DNA from: JAJBWD01 sp041821285
GTDB lineage: Bacteria; Bacillota; Clostridia; Clostridiales; Clostridiaceae
Assembly: GCA_041821285.1 (NCBI GenBank)
Contig: JBGUER010000124.1
Coordinates: 1-9,522 of the forward strand
Length of the DNA stretch: 9,522 nucleotides
Direction: 5' to 3'
How positions within the stretch are numbered: position 1 is the stretch's first letter; the number at the start of each line of letters is the position of its first letter. Of the stretch, positions 6,760 to 9,522 are shown one piece after another. The notes beneath the pieces were generated by a model, which saw nothing but the letters and a program-made list of their open reading frames with translations, was not told the DNA's origin and made no database searches. The position numbers were made by a program, and so were the translations under genes.

Positions 6760-7075
6760 TATTGAAAGTACATTAATTCAAAAGGTTAAAGCTAATCTTA
6801 TTATAAGTCATGATGTTGATGATTCTCTTATTGAAAGTTATGTAGAAGCTTCTATTTCTTATGCTGAGAATTTTCAGCATCTAAGTGATAATTATTATAG
6901 TGAAAATATAATGTCACCAACCACCCAGCAAGGAATCATAATGCTGGCATCTCATTTTTATGAAAGCCGAGATGGTTCAACCGGTGGTTTCTTTAGTGAT
7001 AATGTAAAAGCTTCAGAGCAAATTTGGGATACAGTACATCTTTTACTTCGGATGGGAAGGGTGTGGCAGGTGTGA
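6752..7075 (+). CDS. Head-tail connector protein, HK97 gp6-like
   Basis: This protein forms the adaptor ring that binds below the portal after packaging. The 107 residues show the compact all-helical pattern of the gp6-like connector family: an N-terminal helix (STLIQKVKANLII), a short loop, a helix with VEASISYAENFQHL, then TTQQGIIMLASHFYESRDG, and a C-terminal LLLRMGRVWQV. The QGIIMLASHFYE and LLRMxRVWxV motifs are the most telling. It starts 8 bases inside the head-fibre-like gene with only a weak AGGA site, so it is probably translated by coupling. Its stop overlaps a GTG start (GTGA) of the next small gene. Family assignment is strong by sequence pattern and by its place between capsid and head closure genes. 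Confidence 0.88.
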   Translation: MSDIESTLIQKVKANLIISHDVDDSLIESYVEASISYAENFQHLSDNYYSENIMSPTTQQGIIMLASHFYESRDGSTGGFFSDNVKASEQIWDTVHLLLRMGRVWQV

Positions 7076-7248
7076 TTGAAGAAAAAACTATAAAAAGAAA
7101 TAAGAGTAAGACAAAATATAAGAAAAGACAAAAGAAGTGTTATAAAAAGGGAAGGCTAAAGGATAGAAAAAGAGCTATAGAAAAAGATCTACTTGTAAAT
7201 GATGAAAACGAGCAAGGCGATAAAAATAAGCTAGGTGATAAAGTATGA
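7072..7248 (+). CDS. Small very basic protein of unknown function in the neck operon
   Basis: From GTG 7072 this frame gives 58 residues, of which 22 are Lys or Arg. Residues 5-34 are almost wholly basic, with one Cys at 23. The last third turns acidic and ends GDKNKLGDKV. I do not recognise a family. Two things argue that it is real: its GTG overlaps the connector stop as GTGA, and its TGA stop overlaps the next start as ATGA, the pattern of coupled translation. An upstream TTG at 7024 would lengthen it by 16 residues deep inside the connector gene, and I think that less likely. A modest AAGGG site lies at 7057-7061. The lysine-rich, repetitive composition would suit binding to DNA, RNA or an acidic partner, but that is speculation. 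It could also be a non-functional spacer frame kept open by purine-rich sequence. Confidence 0.5.
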   Translation: MIEEKTIKRNKSKTKYKKRQKKCYKKGRLKDRKRAIEKDLLVNDENEQGDKNKLGDKV

Positions 7249-7574
7249 GCTTTGGAAAAATGAATACCTTTGTTGATATTATTGATAGAACTCAAATTAA
7301 GGACAGTGATGGTTTTTCCACTCAAACTGATAAAATTATTGCAAGTATTCGAGCTTTCAGGGAAGAAAAACATGGTTCAAAGAAATGGGCCAATATGGCG
7401 GCATTTACAACAGCAGATGCTATATTTAAGTTTAGAAAAGTTCCTGGAATTCAAGTGAAAAGTGGTATGATTCTAACTTGTGATACAGGAAGATATACAG
7501 TAGAAAGCTCTGAGGTATTTAATAATATGTATGTAGAAGTAATTGCTGTGAAGGTAGATACTTCTGAAGGATAG
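7245..7574 (+). CDS. Phage head closure protein (head-tail joining)
   Basis: This neck protein binds under the connector ring and plugs the filled head until the tail attaches. The 109 residues are beta-rich and follow the head closure (SPP1 gp16-like) family plan: MNTFVDIIDRTQIKDSDGF near the start, an IRAFREEKHGSKKWANMAAF stretch, a central strand ADAIFKFRKVPGIQVKSGM, then ILTCDTGRYTVESSEVF and a C-terminal strand VEVIAVKVD. The start ATG 7245 overlaps the stop of the preceding small gene (ATGA), with GGTGAT at 7234-7239 as ribosome binding site. Its stop is followed at once by the next gene's leader. Length and order (connector, closure, gp10-like, terminator) are normal for this module. 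Confidence 0.87.
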   Translation: MSFGKMNTFVDIIDRTQIKDSDGFSTQTDKIIASIRAFREEKHGSKKWANMAAFTTADAIFKFRKVPGIQVKSGMILTCDTGRYTVESSEVFNNMYVEVIAVKVDTSEG

Positions 7575-7583
7575 GTGATATTT

Positions 7584-8015
7584 ATGGCAACAGCATCTTA
7601 TAAAATGCCGGAAGATTTTCTTTTGAAAATTGCTACCTTGGCAGATAAAACGGATGAAATCATTCCAAAAGTGTTAGAAGAAGGTGGAGAAGTAGTAAAA
7701 GATAAAGTAAAAGCTAATCTTCAAGCAGTTATAGGAAAGGATACTAAGTATGATTCCCGTTCTACTGGAGAATTAATAAATGCTTTAGGTGTATCTCCTG
7801 CTGGAATAGATAAGAATGGAAATTACGATGTAAAGGTAGGATTTGATGAACCAAGAAGAGATGGAGAGTCTAATGCAAAGATTGCCAATATTATAGAATA
7901 CGGAAAATCAGGACAACCAGCAAAGCCTTTTTTAAAGTCTGCTAAATCTTCAAGTAGAAAGGCTTGCATAGAAGCCATGAAAACAAAATTAGATGAAGAA
8001 ATAAATAAACTATAA
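7584..8015 (+). CDS. HK97 gp10-like neck/tail completion protein
   Basis: Proteins of the HK97 gp10 family are small neck or tail completion proteins needed to join head and tail; their exact role is less clear than that of the closure protein. The 143 residues begin with amphipathic helices (DFLLKIATLADKTDEIIPKVLEEGGEVVKDKVKANL). They continue with the family's central loop and strand region (RSTGELINALGVSP, YDVKVGFDEPR) and end with ANIIEYGKSGQPAKPFLKSA and a long helix to the end. The IEYG...PAKPFL motif is the clearest signature. I start at ATG 7584, which has AGGTGAT at 7573-7579 straddling the upstream stop. The in-frame GTG at 7575 lies inside that ribosome binding site and is unlikely. 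No defect is visible. Confidence 0.87.
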   Translation: MATASYKMPEDFLLKIATLADKTDEIIPKVLEEGGEVVKDKVKANLQAVIGKDTKYDSRSTGELINALGVSPAGIDKNGNYDVKVGFDEPRRDGESNAKIANIIEYGKSGQPAKPFLKSAKSSSRKACIEAMKTKLDEEINKL

Positions 8016-8033
8016 TCTAAAGGGAGGCAGACT

Positions 8034-8381
8034 ATGAGAGAGTATAACAGTATATTAAAAGATTTAAAAGACACACTTAGTGTTTTAAATATAGATATTG
8101 AAACTGGTGTATTTAGTGAAGAAGCACCTGAAGAATATATAGTAATTATTCCTATGAATGATCTATTTGATCTTTATGCTGATAATCTGCCTCAAAATGA
8201 AATACAGGAAGCTAGGCTTTCTTTATTTACAAAGGGTAATTATATGGCAAGAAAAAATCAGATTGTAAAGACTCTTATAGCTTGTGGATTTACTATTACC
8301 GAAAGGCTTTATATCGGTTATGAGAATGATACAGGTTTTAATCATTTTGCTATTGATGTAGAAAAAGAATATGAAGCTTAG
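8034..8381 (+). CDS. Probable tail terminator / tail completion protein
   Basis: The 115 residues form an alternating helix and strand pattern typical of tail terminator proteins, which cap the growing tail tube and link it to the neck. Visible segments are an N-terminal helix (EYNSILKDLKDTLSVLNIDI), a strand EYIVIIPM, the DLFDLYADNLPQNEIQEARL region, SLFTKGNYMARKNQIVKTLI, and a final YIGYENDTGFNHFAIDVEK strand. I recognise the ETGVFS, LYADN and SLFTKGNY motifs from proteins in this position in clostridial prophages. They are often annotated only as hypothetical or tail protein. The start ATG 8034 has AGGGAGG at 8021-8027. The terminator role is inferred mainly from place, between the gp10-like gene and the tail tube gene, and from size. 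Confidence 0.7.
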   Translation: MREYNSILKDLKDTLSVLNIDIETGVFSEEAPEEYIVIIPMNDLFDLYADNLPQNEIQEARLSLFTKGNYMARKNQIVKTLIACGFTITERLYIGYENDTGFNHFAIDVEKEYEA

Positions 8382-8397
8382 AATTTTTAATATTTAA

Positions 8398-8412
8398 CCG
8401 GTAGAATACCGG
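8398..8412 (+). other. Perfect short hairpin upstream of the tail tube gene
   Basis: CCGGTA and TACCGG (8398-8403 and 8407-8412) pair perfectly around a GAA loop, a GC-rich stem in an AT-rich gap. No T-run follows, so it is not a classical terminator. It sits 11 bases before the AAGGAG site (8424-8429) of the tail tube gene. It may protect or define the 5' end of a processed mRNA for an abundant protein, which is an inference. Confidence 0.5.
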
Positions 8413-8439
8413 AATCATAAGAAAAGGAGATGTGGACCC

Positions 8440-9321
8440 ATGGCAACTATAGGATTGGATAGTTTGTATTATTCAAAAATAACTGAAAATGAAAATGGAG
8501 AGGAAACTTATGAAAGTCCAAAGGTTTTGGCTAAAGCTATGACAGCAGAGTTAAGTGTAGAACTTATAGAAGCTATACTTTATGCCGATGATGGAGCTTC
8601 AGAAGTTGTAAAGGAATTTAAAAGTGGTGCTTTAAGTCTTGGAATTGATGATATTGGATCACTTGTAGCTCAGGATTTAACAGGGTGCAAGGTTGATAGT
8701 AACAATGTAGTTGTATCAAGAAGTGAAGATGGAGGAAATCCTGTAGCAATAGGATTTCGTGCAAAAAAGGCAAATGGCAAGTATAGATATTTCTGGCTTT
8801 ATCGTGTTATCTTTAGTATTCCAGCTACAAGCCTTGCAACTAAAGGAGATTCAATAACCTTTAGTAGTCCAACCATAGAGGGTACAGTTTTTAGAAGAAA
8901 TAAGTTAGACGCAGAAAATAAACATCCATGGAAAGCGGAGGTTACAGAAGGAGATGCAGGAGTTGCATCTGAAACAATCAATGGTTGGTTTGGTACTGTT
9001 TATGAACCAGACTTTACTCCGGTAACACCATTAATTACAGTAACAACACAGCCTGTAGCTTTAACTGAAGTAACAGTAGGTAGTATTACAGGAAGTCTTT
9101 CTGTTGTAGCAAGTAGTAACACAAGTAATCCAGTTACTTATCAGTGGTATGAAAATACAACGGCAAGCGCTGAGGGTGGAACTATTATTAATGGAGAAAC
9201 TTCTGCAAGTTTTGATATACCAACAGATCTTACAGCTAATTCTTATTATTATTACTGTATATTAAGTTCAGTTGGTGCTTCTGATGTTATAACAGATGTA
9301 GCAACAGTAACTGCATCTTAA
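8440..9321 (+). CDS. Major tail (tube) protein, phi13-type, with C-terminal Ig-like domain
   Basis: This is the subunit that polymerises into the siphophage tail tube. Residues about 1-195 are the tube domain. The N-terminus (IGLDSLYYSKITENENGEE), the segment LILYADDG-like around 43-52, a central GFRAKKANGKYRYFWLYRV (105-123) and the NGWFGTVYEPDF closing motif (181-192) fit the phi13-type major tail protein family. Residues about 198-293 look like a separate all-beta Ig-like domain: a TVTTQP opening, VTYQWYEN (232-239) with the core Trp236, and SYYYYCILSS (268-277) with Cys273 in the usual YxC position. The partner cysteine of a classical Ig disulphide appears absent. Such domains decorate the outside of many phage tails, probably giving weak binding to cell surfaces or glycans. 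Start ATG 8440 has AAGGAG at 8424-8429. The domain is fused in frame, with no frameshift needed. Confidence 0.9.
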   Translation: MATIGLDSLYYSKITENENGEETYESPKVLAKAMTAELSVELIEAILYADDGASEVVKEFKSGALSLGIDDIGSLVAQDLTGCKVDSNNVVVSRSEDGGNPVAIGFRAKKANGKYRYFWLYRVIFSIPATSLATKGDSITFSSPTIEGTVFRRNKLDAENKHPWKAEVTEGDAGVASETINGWFGTVYEPDFTPVTPLITVTTQPVALTEVTVGSITGSLSVVASSNTSNPVTYQWYENTTASAEGGTIINGETSASFDIPTDLTANSYYYYCILSSVGASDVITDVATVTAS

Positions 9322-9359
9322 TGGAAAGCAACTTAATAGCAATTGGAGGATGATGATAA

Positions 9360-9522
9360 TTGGAAAATGAAACAAAAATTTTAGATGTAGATATTGCAGC
9401 TGATGAGAGAAGTACAAATATTAATATTGGTGGAGAAGAGTATAAATTAATTCTTACCACTAAAGCAACTAAAGAAATTGCAAAAAGATATGGTGGCCTT
9501 GAAAACTTAGGTGATAAGCTTA
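9360..9522 (+). CDS. Probable tail assembly chaperone, N-terminal part (continues beyond window)
   Basis: An open frame runs from TTG 9360 to the last base, giving 54 residues that start (M)ENETKILDVDIAADERS and continue with INIGGEEYKLILTTKATKEI and RYGGLENLGDKL. An in-frame TAA lies directly before the TTG, so no earlier start is possible. GGAGG at 9345-9349 stands ten bases upstream, which supports TTG as the initiator. The pattern of a strand pair followed by a helix beginning TTKATKEIAKRYGGLE is familiar from small proteins placed just after the tail tube gene in clostridial phages. By position it should be the tail assembly chaperone that loads onto the tape measure protein. In many phages this gene makes a second, longer product by ribosomal frameshift near its end, which would lie outside this window. 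Function is inferred mainly from place. Confidence 0.65.
   Translation, partial: MENETKILDVDIAADERSTNINIGGEEYKLILTTKATKEIAKRYGGLENLGDKL

Noticed and set aside
6555..6773. Open frame on the - strand, 72 residues, opposite the head-fibre-like gene
   Set aside because: It is a mirror frame of a gene with a clear ribosome binding site and family motif; no independent signal.
7140..7458. Open frames at 7140-7373 (-) and 7270-7458 (+)
   Set aside because: The first is low-complexity Ser/Phe-rich sequence mirroring the purine-rich basic gene; the second is an out-of-frame shadow of the head closure gene without ribosome binding site.
6787..7720. Shared KVKANL residues and AAAGCTAATCT bases in the connector and gp10-like genes
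   Set aside because: A single short match within helices of similar composition; no wider similarity to suggest duplication.
7823..8074. Open frame on the - strand, 83 residues, opposite the gp10-like gene
   Set aside because: Antisense to well-supported neck genes, with no family pattern or start signal.
8799..8981. Open frame on the - strand, 60 residues, opposite the tail tube gene
   Set aside because: Short, antisense to a secure structural gene, no recognisable features.
1..9522. CRISPR arrays, tRNA genes, insertion sequences, attachment sites, defence or toxin-antitoxin genes
   Set aside because: None seen: no regular direct repeats, no tRNA-like cloverleaf in the short gaps, no transposase or defence motifs. 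Nearly all bases belong to the structural genes.

Overview
The window is a late structural (DNA packaging, head and neck, start of tail) module of a tailed phage or prophage with an HK97-type head, most likely a siphovirus. All genes lie on the + strand and are tightly packed. The DNA is visibly AT-rich, Shine-Dalgarno sites are strong (AAGGAGG type), and the proteins read like families common in prophages of low-GC Firmicutes. This points to a host in the class Clostridia. Species cannot be named from the sequence, and no integrase or bacterial flank is visible to separate an integrated prophage from a free phage genome.

Layout. Positions 1-856 hold the end of an early or accessory segment: the C-terminal part of a conserved phage protein that databases often label 'virulence-related', overlapping a 69-residue protein with two CxxC pairs. 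A perfect hairpin with a T-run (907-935) closes this block. Positions 992-3076 encode the two terminase subunits (P27-type small subunit; large subunit with ATPase and nuclease motifs). Positions 3146-6469 encode the head: portal, ClpP-like maturation protease, and major capsid protein with an N-terminal coiled-coil delta domain. Positions 6535-8381 encode a small head-fibre-like protein, then connector (gp6-like), a small very basic protein of unknown function, head closure protein, gp10-like protein and probable tail terminator. From 8440 the tail begins: a major tail tube protein with a C-terminal Ig-like domain, then the start of a probable tail assembly chaperone gene that runs off the window.

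How the genes work together. The terminase cuts concatemeric DNA and pumps it through the portal into a prohead built from the capsid protein and matured by the protease. The neck proteins then seal the portal and join it to a separately assembled tail tube.

The gene content is largely standard for this phage type, and I see no undescribed multi-gene system. The least explained features are the terminator-like hairpins between successive packaging and head genes, a small Lys/Arg-rich gene coupled by GTGA and ATGA overlaps inside the neck cluster, the two conserved unknown genes at the left edge, and the Ig-like extension of the tail tube protein.
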